A stretch of DNA of 64,000 nt, from NCBI GenBank assembly GCA_037039925.1, contig JAXRKP010002065.1, positions 1-64,000 of the forward strand, read 5' to 3'. The notes under the pieces are model-generated. The model searched no databases. It saw nothing but the letters and a program-made list of their open reading frames with translations, and was not told where the DNA came from. A program made the position numbers and the translations under genes. How positions within the stretch are numbered: the stretch's first letter is position 1; each line of letters opens with the position of its first letter. Shown here piece after piece: positions 1-12,400 of this stretch. Origin of the DNA: Doris montereyensis. Lineage: Eukaryota; Mollusca; Gastropoda; Nudibranchia; Dorididae.

Positions 1-54
1 AGAGTATACAATGTCTTGTTTGTTTTAACATTAGTTATATATTAAGGAAAGATC

Positions 55-235
55 TCAGGAACAAAAAGCAGAGGAAGACAAAGACTGACATTCTTACAAT
101 GTCCTAACAACTGGGCCATAAGTAGGAACATCAGCAACAATAACTTTATCAGATCCTCAAATGACAGAGAAGAATGGAGATCCATGTTAGCCAATGCCTG
201 CCTCAGACTGCACATGAAAAATAATATATATACAC
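55..235 (+). pseudogene. Non-LTR retrotransposon 3' coding tail (remnant)
   Basis: One frame reads RGRQRL-TFLQCPNNWAISRNI, then SSNDREEWRSMLANAC, then a stop after the histidine-methionine end. The DREEWRSMLANA pattern is typical of the extreme C-terminus of non-LTR reverse transcriptases (compare DRKEWRRL near 62.27 kb in this window). Only the tail is present; no RT motifs lie upstream within the window, so it is a 5'-truncated copy or continues to the left. Family not assigned. Confidence 0.5.
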
Positions 236-372
236 AAGAAGGATCTGATAGCTCAGCTGGTAGTCAATGAGTCATGGTATTGAATACTTCTGTTCATCAG
301 ATGTCATCACAATTTTGTTACAAATCAGTAGTATTTGTAATAATGTGTATATATCTTTTCTTCCCTTCATAG

Positions 373-472
373 ATTGCTCAAGTAGAAAACTTAAAAGCAG
401 ACATAAACAGTTTGTTAAGCTTTGTGCGAGAAGACAGAAAATGACATCCGTTCGTGTTTAAATACTTTGCAG
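373..472 (+). CDS. CHTF18: CHTF18 exon a (first in window)
   Basis: The acceptor is ...cccttcatag. It begins IAQVENLKADINSLL and ends EKTENDIRSCLNTLQ before a GTTTGT donor. The two halves are in different frames: the 100-nt exon should be 99 nt, with one surplus base around 424-430 (TTTGTGCGAG). It corresponds to the lid or collar side of the RFC-like module. Confidence 0.85.
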
Positions 473-3400
473 GTTTGTGATATGTTCATAAAGTTCACTG
501 TGTTGCTACAATGTCTTTTAAAACAAGACTATCCATGAGTCATCATTTATTGATTATTTCACGATTATTTAATTGTTTTCATGATTTATCAATAATTGCA
601 CATTCATTTCAAACTGGCTAAATAGCTGTTAAACAATGGTTTGTAGTCGTCGTCATGTTTAATTTATTGCATATTTTTTTCGTCTTAAAGAAGACTTGTA
701 GATTGATGTTTAAGGGACCAGGTTACCACTCTCCTGCAGACTCATGGATTCCTTGTAGACATGACACTTTTCATAGGAAATAATATGTCAATTTTTATCC
801 TAGATACAACTTGTTATAGTCTTGGTGGAGGGGCAAGTTTCATCTTGTTGCTCATAGTTTATAGTCATCCTGTCAAGCTCTAGGCCTGCTTCATAAATCC
901 AAATTACTTGTATACAAATCACAGATTGAAATGTTCATAAAGTTGAATGTTTTTAACATCATCAAACATCAAAGGAAACAACTTGAAAACAATTTTACAT
1001 AAGTCTTGATTGAAGATAGTACGGTTTCGCTAGAAGTGTCACATTAGAAACGGATAAGATAAATGAAACCAACAAATAGTAGTATATTGCCAAGCAGAAC
1101 ACATCTAAAAGAAAAGCTCTATGACCCTATGGAGAGCCTGCTAAAGACCATACACTTCGTGGAGACAATCGACCTACTGATCTGACCCACTGGCAGAGAG
1201 ACTGACGAAGAAGAAGTAGAAATTAAGCCTGCTGTTCAAATCTGTTGAGCTTTAAGTAATCGAAAGATAAGATAGTCACAAATGAATGGAGATTTTAACA
1301 TTACATACATTTGAATGTCTGAAAAGTCGAACTCACAAATTGTCAACATTAATCACATCTGAAATTTCAGGAGCATGCTGTCAACATAGAAAAGCAATAG
1401 TCTCTTGAGTGTACTATTTCTCCCCTTACATCTGATTTGATTCATATTATTATGTCTTTCTTGCTTAACTGAAATGAAAAGCAAGGTTCTCAATTCTTGT
1501 ATTACTTTCTACATTCAACTATGACTCATTACACATTTCATTGAATATCAATAGAATGAGTAATATGAAAATGGTAATTATAAATGACATAAGTGCTGTG
1601 TGAATCAGATCAGAATAAATTGAAGTCAATCTATTACTAAACAAGAGCCATAGTCAATAAGAAATGATCATCACAAAGTTAGAAGAATTATATTCCTTTG
1701 ATTTTGAAACGTCCATAGAATACTTTGTAATGTGGAAATGTGTTTCTTGTCGGGTTTTCCACAGTTTATTCAGGAGAATGAAAGAGAACTTACACTTCAA
1801 GGAGTGAGAACTATGACTGTTGGTCAAAAAGATTTCCGGAAAAGTTTGTTTACTGTGTGGCATGATGTCTTTTCAATGCAGCGCCCTAAAAAGTATGTTT
1901 TGCATTATTATTTTTAGCATTTTGATTCCGTTCCATACACTCAAACCTGCTAAAACAGAAACGTGTCCAAAGAGGAAATTGTCTTAAATGGAATGCTTCC
2001 GATTCCCCCTTGATAAATTGCTATATTTTTTACCTGTCTAAAGTTTCATAATGGTGAAATGTTTTCATGTCACTGTCCTGTTGTAATTAGTTTTTGAGCA
2101 ACTTAAATCTCTGGGGTTCTAAGGTTTTATAGCATAAGTTAACTCTTTAATTGCTACATACGCTGAAAGCCAATTATACTCTTCAAGCAGTCCCCTTTCA
2201 TAATTTCATCCTCTCATTGTTTGTTCATATTTTTGTATATTTTTCAATATCTTTTACTGGCCAACACAAAGTGAAAAAACGCCAATATATGAAGAGCAAA
2301 CACCACATATTTTTTTTGTAGTTTATTTACATACACTTATCAATAATTTCCAGCATTGAAACAATTTTTATTTTCATTTTGGGTGGGAATATGGGTCAAA
2401 ATGTAGATAAACACAAAATTCGCATATTAATTAGCTTTCCAAGATGACCGCCAAAGGTCACATGACATAATTTGAAGAAGAAAAAATATGCCAGCATGTT
2501 GGTAAGACTATCCGCTAACATATATGTAAATTTCATGAAGATACGTCTAGCAGTTTTATTTTTAAGATTTTTGGTTAAAAACCACCCGTTTTTAACTGAT
2601 TTTCCTCAAAAGGTTTAGCAATTGAGATTTATATCAGTGTCAAAATGGGAAGCGACTAAAGAGTTAACTGCTATTGATTAGTCCCTTATTTATGTCTGAC
2701 AAAAAGCACACAAATGTAGACATGTTTGGTATGGATTTGTTTGGGAAGAATGGTCTTTGTGGAGACAATCAAAATTTGGTTTGAATTAACGTCAATGACA
2801 ACAGTGACCTATTTCTCATTACTATTTTTAGATGAAAATGCACACATATTACATGGAAAGAAGACCAGTATAAAGGGGGGGGGGAAAGTTTGTAAATAGC
2901 ATTGAAATATTTGTTAGTGTAAAAATAGGAGGAAAAAAGCTTATAAATTCACATGAACTGATGCTTTTTATATTCCAACCTGTCTTAGTGGGATATTCCA
3001 AAAGAAGTAGATCATAAATAGTCCCTTCAATCAATAGAGACATAAAACTGTTATGTAACATGCCACACCTTGGGAAAATGTATGTCCACGAAGACAAACT
3101 TTGAAAATAAATTGCAAGAGAGAAAAAGCTACCACAATGACTAAATTGGTTGCCATTTTTTCTTTTACAGAAAGATCAATTTGACACTGTTAACTATGTG
3201 AAAGGAAATAGCCCCTTGAAAAAGGAGAAAAAAACACATTTATAGAAGAAAATACATTCTCAAGGATGAAAAAAAAATAAAATTGTAATAATCAAATGAA
3301 CATGATTTGAATTGTACTGGTCAACAAAGGAAAAAACAACTAGTTATAAGTCTTCCAGGATAATTACAATAATCTAAAAGATATCTAACAGTACTGCATT

Positions 3401-6400
3401 TTGATTCCTTGGTTATTGAATTATTTAGAAATATTTATACATAAATAATTGGATGGAGAGAAAAAACCTGATATGAAATAATAAAAGTATAATGAAACCA
3501 AAACTATAAAATTTATTAAAATTAAAACAAGTTTAGAATTAGATCTCGAGAGTCTAGGGGTGATCATCAATTAGACAATTTCTGTTTTTGTTATAACAAA
3601 AGTGCTTATTACATTTCTTACATACATTATTAGATTTTTTTCTACTTTATGAAGACAGTAACAACGAACACAATTTCCACGTCTTTCACAGAGCTCTGGA
3701 ACAACAACATGAGTATCTAAGGATAATCTTTTTCTCATATAAAGGCACTGCCATATTTGCATCTAGATTAGCTAGTTCTATCAATTCTAATGTAGATTCA
3801 AATCGAGAATAATTTTGTGGTCTAAAAAGCTCTCTATTTATGTTTTGTGGGAGTTTTCTAAAGTCTTGAAACATAAATTTACCTAGCAACATCTAACATG
3901 TGGTGCATAAGTGTTTTCCAAAATTTTGTTGTTTTTCTTAAAACTATATTTAGAAATCATCTGATCAGATCTATCCATCCCACCCATAAATCTATTATAA
4001 TCCCTAATTGCTACTGGTTGACTAACTTGCATATATGCCTAAATTCCCCATTCACTTTACATTGTCTCTTACAAAAAAATATCCGTTAATTTAATATGCA
4101 TGGTTGTTAATGTTATGATATTAACTACTTTATTATCTTTCCACTGAATGAACCCTACATTTCCCTTTCTAATACATCTCATAACCCCCCCTTCACTATC
4201 TTTATTTTTTTTAAATTGATTTTTTAAATTCCACCGCAAAACCTTTCCTACTTGCCAAAAATTGTACCACATGCAAGAACACTAAATCAATAAATAACAA
4301 AACAGATGTATAACAATTTTCTAAAAATAGTTTGTATAGATTCATTACAACTGTATAACCTAAACCAAATCCAGTGTTTTTCGCCTTCCTAGGTAAACAT
4401 TAAATTTGTATGTGTATCCCGTAATCTAATCGGCTAAAACCCAAAGTTTCATTCCCCACTTAGTTGGTTTATCATATTGCTTAAACTATATCTTCCCTTA
4501 TAAGCCACCATCTACACTAATCTGTTCATGCGGTTGCCAAAGCTTCATACATTTTGTAATTTTATCCATCGTATTCTGCGTACTGGTGTCAGATACTGAG
4601 AAAAGACTGGATTTGTTTTTATTTTAACTTAAACATAAAAACCCACAGACTATGGAAAATAAGTTTTGTTGACCAGGAACTTGAATCAAACTCATGTACA
4701 TTAGAAGAGCAAAAAAAAAATTAAAGCTCCTGAGGGGTCAGGTCTACCCAGTACCATGCCAAGGGTGGCTTATTGGCTGCCTGTGTTTTCATGATATTGG
4801 TTCGTGTAATCGCAGAGCATGTCCATGAGGGTAAGCTGAGAAGAATAGTTTGAAGAATGAGCCTGCAAAATCAAAATACAAAACAAAAATACCCTCTTAG
4901 TTTATTGTATATCATATGTATCTACATCTGTAAACAAAGAAATGAATGACAAAATCCTGCAAATGATAAAAAAGGATTCAGCTGCATATGTACATACAAT
5001 ATCAATTTAACTAAAATGATATTATCATTCATTATGATGTTATAATTGTTTTAGAGGTCCTGTCGAGCCCATTGCATGAATGGCGCAAGCCCAAAGAAAT
5101 TTCAGGACAGAAGAATTTTATAATTGTATGTCAAACAACTGAGATTGTCTCAAAGGCTGACTTCAGAAACATTATGTTTGATCAGACTTACCATTTTCCC
5201 AACCAGAATTTTAACAAACCCTCCCCTTTCCAATAGAATACCTATGAAATGGGTCAGGATCAGGAATACCATCAACGTGTTAGAGATTGGCTTCTTACAA
5301 AAATTAATTAATCAATAAATAATATTATTATGTAGTGAAACCAAATTATAATTATGCCCTTGAACATCCATCCAGACCTTTCTTTTTACTGGGATACATT
5401 ACTTTACCTGGAGTCATGTAATCATCCACGTCTCCTCTGGTCCGGTTTTCTGGCAATAGAAGGCCTGGGGGGTTCTCGGTACGAAAGGCAGGAATTGGTA
5501 AATCAGGTCCTCTGTCCTCGTTATTATACCTCATTACATTATGCCCAGTTCCATTGTTTACTTGAGCATGTAGGGGGACTAATAAAAAAAGAGAAAATTT
5601 CAAGTAAAAAGGCTATTTGTAGGGGGAAAATATTACAGGCTGCTCAATACATCATCATTCAAATATTACAGAGAAATGAGTTAAATCCTAGATCTACATA
5701 AAAATGTTAATTCAGATCTAGCAGCTAGGCCAACCACATGTATCAGTTTCTAGAGTAAGGAAAAGAGTAGGCCTAAACTGATCTACTTCTAACACATACA
5801 GCTGATAAGGTGGGCGTGACCCTGACCTGACCGAGGTCAAATTTCATAAGTAGGCCACCCTAGTTCAGTAGATAGATCTTATCTATAAATGTAAATTATG
5901 CTGCAGACACATCTTTCCCACAGTATTTTATCTCAAAATGTAGCTAAATGTGAAGAAATAATGGATTTTACCCAAAATAACGTAATAATATGCATCAGAA
6001 CCATCGAAACCACCATCGAAATTGAGAATACTTACGGTGGATCATTTTCCTTCCCCTCCTGGTCACATAAATCAACCAGGGTCCAAACATCTTCTGACAA
6101 GAGGAGTCATCTAAATCAAAATTATCCCATGTTTCGTCCATGTTTTCATTGGGAGAGAAAACTTTGAAGCAGCAGCTTGATTTCACGTCAGAAAGGCAAA
6201 CAAAAATGGCGGGCCTTAATGCAGTCTCGAAGAAAGACGCTGTGTTTACACTTTTTTCCCCCTCCAAAAGTGATTTTATGTACGTTTTTGTTATAAACCA
6301 TAAATTAAACCTTTTTATCACTTCTGGGCAAAAACAATACAAAACTCTAATTTATAATGAAAATACTTATGATGCCAATGACCCACTTCGTCAACGGACA

Positions 6401-9400
6401 AATTCGCTCGAATCTCCTTTAATCTGACTCGAGAGAGTGAAATCCTTTAATGTTTGAGTTTTGAATTCCTCAGCCTTCATTTACTATTTTTCAAAATAAG
6501 TTGGGTAAGAGCAGAGATATCTTGGAATTCAAATATCTTGAGTAACATTGATTGTACTCTAGAAAATGTCCTCCATCTATAGGCGCTATAAATGTCTGAT
6601 CTATGGGACAAAATATTTTGTCTTGTTTGACTCATTACAGTAATAATAAATAAGAATCTTTTGAAGGAGCAAGTTAATCATCATTTTATATTTGCTTCTT
6701 TTCGTTTCTTGTGATATTCAAAGAAATAGATTTGTCAGCATCCATGACTTGACAGAAGGGAATCAAACGTCAGCTAAGACCAACAATATCTCATTACAAG
6801 CAAGGTACGTGCACACATTTCATTTTTATTTTATATTTGAAAAGGTACCTGCTCAAAAGCCATAACGCTTAATTTTTTTTTTTCTTTTTTCTTTTTGTTT
6901 ATTCCTTTAGATCTATGCGAGAGCCATCTCTTCACAAGCAGAAACTGTTGAATGATGCTTAATTATTAATTAAAACCCAAACGTCGTAATATTTTCTCCC
7001 GTATGGATGCCTGTGCAAAAGCCGTAACTGATGTTACTATTGTTACTGTGTTTGAGCAGGACAGTTCTATCGCATTCTTATGGCTTTTGGGCAGCAACCA
7101 AAATGAGTACCTGATACTGATACCTAGGCTGTATTTCACATTACTGCCATTGAGCGCCAAGCCTGTACTGAAGATGCCTTTAGAGGCGTGCGCAAAGACA
7201 GCAGTTGATAAACTGTTCTTTAGCATGGCTTATACAGGGGTGAAATTTCAAATTGTGGTCTGCCTTAAAGCTGTATCATGAGTGTGTTATACAGACTCAA
7301 TATTTTCTAAAATATTATCCTGGAGTGAAAATTTTCCCATTTGTTCCTATCAATTTAACTTATGTATAGGTGTAATGGGCATGGTGTACTGAGTTGAAAA
7401 AAGTAGTTTTTTTCGGGCACTTCCGGTTGCCATGGAAACAGCGGCCATCTTGGATTTTGCCCCCAAATTTCACCAAGTTCAATATCGATAGGCCTTTTCA
7501 TTTTCCAACAAATTTCTTTCAAACTTGGCACACACCTTATTTCATACAATATCTAAATTTGGTCAGATCGGATTTTTGTTTTATTTGTAAGTTTTGAAAA
7601 TAGCATATGAGAACAACCAAAAATATACAAAAATATTGTAAAAAAAATTCAATTTTTCCAAACTAGAATACATATCAAAAAGGAATCTTAAAATTTTTCT
7701 TTTTTTCCCCGCTCAGTCATCCATACCAAATTTCATGAAGATAAAAAAAAAAAATAGATATAAAATAATGATCGAAAAAAGGACATTTTGAGAAAATCGT
7801 ATTTTTCTCTTATTTGAATACATTTTTCTCCCATAATCCTAAGAAAAGAGTAGGATAATACTTTGAAACATCATAGAACCCTGAGAGGCTCTCAACTACT
7901 CTTTATTGACACTGTTTCAAGTGCACCAGCACCTTTTTACTCATTCTGAGATGGTACCTTTTGATAATAGGTGTGCAGAATATGTTCCGTATCTTCCGGC
8001 CGATCTAAGGCAATATTCATAATATATCCTCAAGTAAGTTTGTTTTGGGTAGCGTTTATTGGGACGATCAAAATGAGCACCAACTTGCCATAGTTTAGAT
8101 AATATTTCTGGCTTTTATTGTATAATAGCTGTGTTGAAAGATAGGCCTATATCGTTTCTAAAAGATTCCTACAAATTCAAAGAATACACACACACATACA
8201 TGTACACGTACACACACACACAAAAACGCATTTTAAAACGTGACTTCAACGCTGAAAGGAAGATCCTGATTTGTGCAACAGACTCAACTGTTTGATTATT
8301 TATTTGTTTACAGATTTCAAAGTATCCTGCACTTAAGTCAAAGTGCTGGGGAATATGACCGCATCATGCAAGGCCTGTTTGAAAACTATCTGGAGGCAAA
8401 GTCAAAGGATCCTCATCTCATTGGGGTTTGTTCACACACACTATCATTAATACAATCTACTGCCAGTTATCCAACACTGCTCATTGAGGGACTCAGCAGT
8501 CCAGAGGCCTCTCAACCAAAGGTCGTAGGTTCAAGCCCCGCCAATGGCCGGAAAATGTTCTTTAGAAGTTCAAGTTATTTCGAGTTAAATATACCCTTCC
8601 CTGGTCTGGGTAGGTGGATCAACACTTAGTCCCATCAGAGATGGATGTTAAAAAGGAGGTTATGTGTGCAAATCACATTACTCTGCATATTACAGATCCC
8701 TTGGCTGTTTACAAGGCAGTCCGGGCAAAATTGAAAATCCCACCAAAAACCCAGAGATCACCTTAGTTATAAATCTGGACAAATCAAATCACTGCACGTC
8801 ATTCCCCCCCAAGGGATTTGACCCTAGACATGAAAAAATAAAATTGAAAGTTTCAGACTTGTGTGTAGGTGTGTTCAAATGCAGAATGTAGTACATTCCA
8901 TGTCAATACATTGTTCGTACATGTACTAATGAGCCGTGCTGACATCTTAACTGCATTGTTAAGTCATAAAACGTAGAGATGCAAATCTTACTAAACATTG
9001 TGTGAAGATGTGATTTTTTGCTACTCGTTGCAAGGATGAGGTGTGTCGGATAAGTGAACAGTTAGAATAGTGAAAAATATCCATTTGTTCCCAGCATGTT
9101 AGTGTTGGAGTCAGAAATGCAGAGATATTGGATAGCTATGACAAATATGGAGAGATTTATTTGTTCCCAAAGTAGTGTGTTGAATTTTTGAGCATTTTGG
9201 AAAACTGGTGGATGGATAGCTGGCAGTAGACTGTAGTTGCTTATTGAAAATAACGTACATAATGCATGTATCACAGACAAGGTTTTCAGTGCTAAAAGAA
9301 ACTATCAAAACCACAGAGAAGTATTTTGTCTTGCCAAACTATTGTTTTTATACAAGGAAACTATTATCAATTGTCTTATAACTTGTGAATTCCAAACAGT

Positions 9401-12400
9401 TAATACTATAATCCCCATTAAGCATGTTTCATTGAGAGAAAAATGAGCAGGGTGATAAAAAAAAGTTATCCGTGAGTTTTCATGAGTTTTTATCAATTAT
9501 TCTTATTATATGGTTTACAATAATTAAAAAAATATGTTCCATTCATGGTTTTTGCTCTATTTTACTTTATATCGTTTAGAGCTTAATTTATTTGGATTTT
9601 CCCCCTGTTTTTTTCCCCAGCTTAATCTTACCAATGACTGGTTATGCTTCATTGACTGCAATAATCAGTACATTGCTCGTAACAAGACTATTCTGTGGCC
9701 AAGTATGCAGCGTTCCTTCCAATTGTCTTCCACTTCCTCTATGCTTCATATGTGCCACAAAAATTGCAATTTCCACAAAGTCAGACAGATGTAAGTTAAA
9801 ACTTAACACTCACGCTTTGAAAAATTGTGAGAGAGAGAAAATTGAAGTGTCAGTGTCAGGCTATTAGTTTCTGTTTCCGTCCTTTTTAAATTTTTCCCCC
9901 TGGTTTTGTAAACAAAAATTCTTGCGATAAACCTAAAAAAAATTGAATTTCAACGTATTGAGTATTACTAGTGTGTTATACTGCATTTAATTGATACACA
10001 TCCAAATATTATTGTGCTCAATATTGTTTCTCTCACATGATAAACCCCAGTGGCTATTGATTCTAATAATTTGAAATAAATGTGAACTGTGATTCCAATA
10101 CACACCTTCTAAAACACACCTTCTAAAACGGACATTAAAACAATTAAATATTGATACCCAAGAGAATAGAGTTAATATAGAAAAGTGGCACCTACACTTA
10201 GTGTCCTGTCCAGGAGGCAATGTATTATCACCTGTTCTACTTCACTCATACTATAGAAATCGGGATAAATTTAGCTTCTATGTACCGTAACAGACCTGAG
10301 GGAAACTTTGTTTTACTTTTATTGGGGGATCTGGCCCTCTGTCAACTGTCAAGTCATTTCATGTTTCCATTGATTCAAAATCTTTCTTAGATTACACCCT
10401 TAACTCTTTTCATTTAGGCACATCTACGGAAGTCAAAGACAAGCAATTTGATATCATCCATGTTAGCTGATATGCTGCCATCTGTCCGCAAGTTCAGCAA
10501 TTCAGTTGATATGGTTATGGATATATTAGCACCTTTGTTGGACGTTTTACAACCCACTCTGAGACCTGTGAGTGCTAAGATATTTTTTTCTTGTCTTTTT
10601 AAAATTTGTTTTTCAAACTTTAAGGACTCGGTAGTCCAGAGGCAAGGTGTCGGCCCCTCAAACAAAAGGTAGTGGGTTCGAGCCTCGCCAATGGTCGAAA
10701 ACTTTTGTAGAGTTTTCTTCAAACAATAGGTAATGGGTTAGAGCCTTGCCAGTGGTTGAACATTTTTTAGAGTTTTCTTCAAACAAATTCCCCCTACCCC
10801 CTCCCCCAATCCGGGTAGGTGAATCGACACCTAGTCCCATCGGAGACAGATGATAAAAAGGAGGTTCCGTGTGCAGATCACAACACTGTGCGTTTTAAAG
10901 ATCCCCTAGCTGTTTACAGGGCAGTCTGGACAAAAGTAAAAATCCTACTTAAACCCCCGATATTACCGTAGTTGTGGATGTGGGTAAATCAAATCAGATT
11001 CTGTCAGATTTATCACGTTATGCCTTGTGTGATCTTTTTGTCTTACATCAATGTTTCTATTTCTTTGTGTCAATAAACTGTATGTATGTATTCTGTGATT
11101 GTAATTATAAAAACATATCCCTTATATGTCTACAACTGTTGTTTTACTTTGGAATGACATTGTGATACAAATCACCAGCATCTGATATTAAATCATATTA
11201 AATTTGATGTTTTCTTGTTAATTTCAGGTTAATACTTTATTATACAGTGCAAGAGAGAAGGAAGAGTTAGCCAATGTTGTTCGTGTAATGATAGCATACA
11301 ATATGACATATCGTCAGGAAAAATCCCCTGAAGGACAATATGTTTTACGTGCTGGATCCGTAAGAATATTTTTTATACTTAACAAATAATGAAAAGTTGA
11401 TTTGCAAAGTTAGAGATGTTTGAACAAAAACAGGGAGCTGGAGTTGTCTGTGCCAAAATTCTTTTCTCTTCTCGTGACTGACATTTTCTTAACACATTTG
11501 CAGGTCTTCATTTTATTGACATCTGGGTGGAAAATTTTGATTTTGATTGCAGAATGTCTCAAAGAAACTTTGCAAAAAAAATAATCTTCAAATTTGCATT
11601 GAGCTTTGCAAAATGTGTTTATGATAATTTGTAATTGTGTCATCAAGAGATCTAACAGTTATTGGATACATATTTATGATAATTTGTAATTGTGTCATGA
11701 AGAGATCTTACAGTTATTGGATACATGTCGTATGTTTAGGTTCTTTTTAATTGTTTTTTATTTTGATTTTATTATTGTGTAGGGGTGGACGTAGAGGTGG
11801 CATCCATGCAGCAGATTCATTAGTCTTTTTAACATTTTTCATTGACTTTTGAAATTAGTTTTAACCTTTCCTGTACCAGTATTCGGTCTATAAGATGGTT
11901 ATTCCCTTCAATATTGCTTGTAAAACTGTATTTTTAATTGAAGATTTCTTTTCTTTTATAGAAATGTTGAGGATGTGATAATATTTCCTGACTTGAAGCA
12001 AAGGAGGCAACTCACATATGCAGCTAAACAAATGATCGCACGAGAGGTAAGTTGTTTTGTTGGTGTTACGTGCATTCTCCCCCTCCACCTAAACAATTAA
12101 ATGTAACATTGTAAATCAAATCTGTTTCCATTTGCATTCTCCCCCTCCACCCTAAACAATTAAATGTAACATTGTAAATCAAAACTGTTTCCATTTGCAT
12201 TCTCCCCCTCCACCCTAAACAATTAAATGTAACATTGTAAATCAAATCTGTTTCCATGTGCATTCTCCCCTCAACCCTAAACAATTAAATGTAACATTGT
12301 AAATCAAAACTGTTTCCATGTGCATTCTATCCCTCCACCTAAACAATTAAATGTAACATGGTAAATCAAAACTGTTTCCATGTGCATTCTTCCCCTCCAC

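Noticed and set aside
1100..1215. Possible retroelement tail (GGAGACAATCGACCTACTGATC ... GACGAAGAAGAAG)
   Set aside because: Resembles the end of some non-LTR elements, but only about 25 codons could be read and no family motif was secure.
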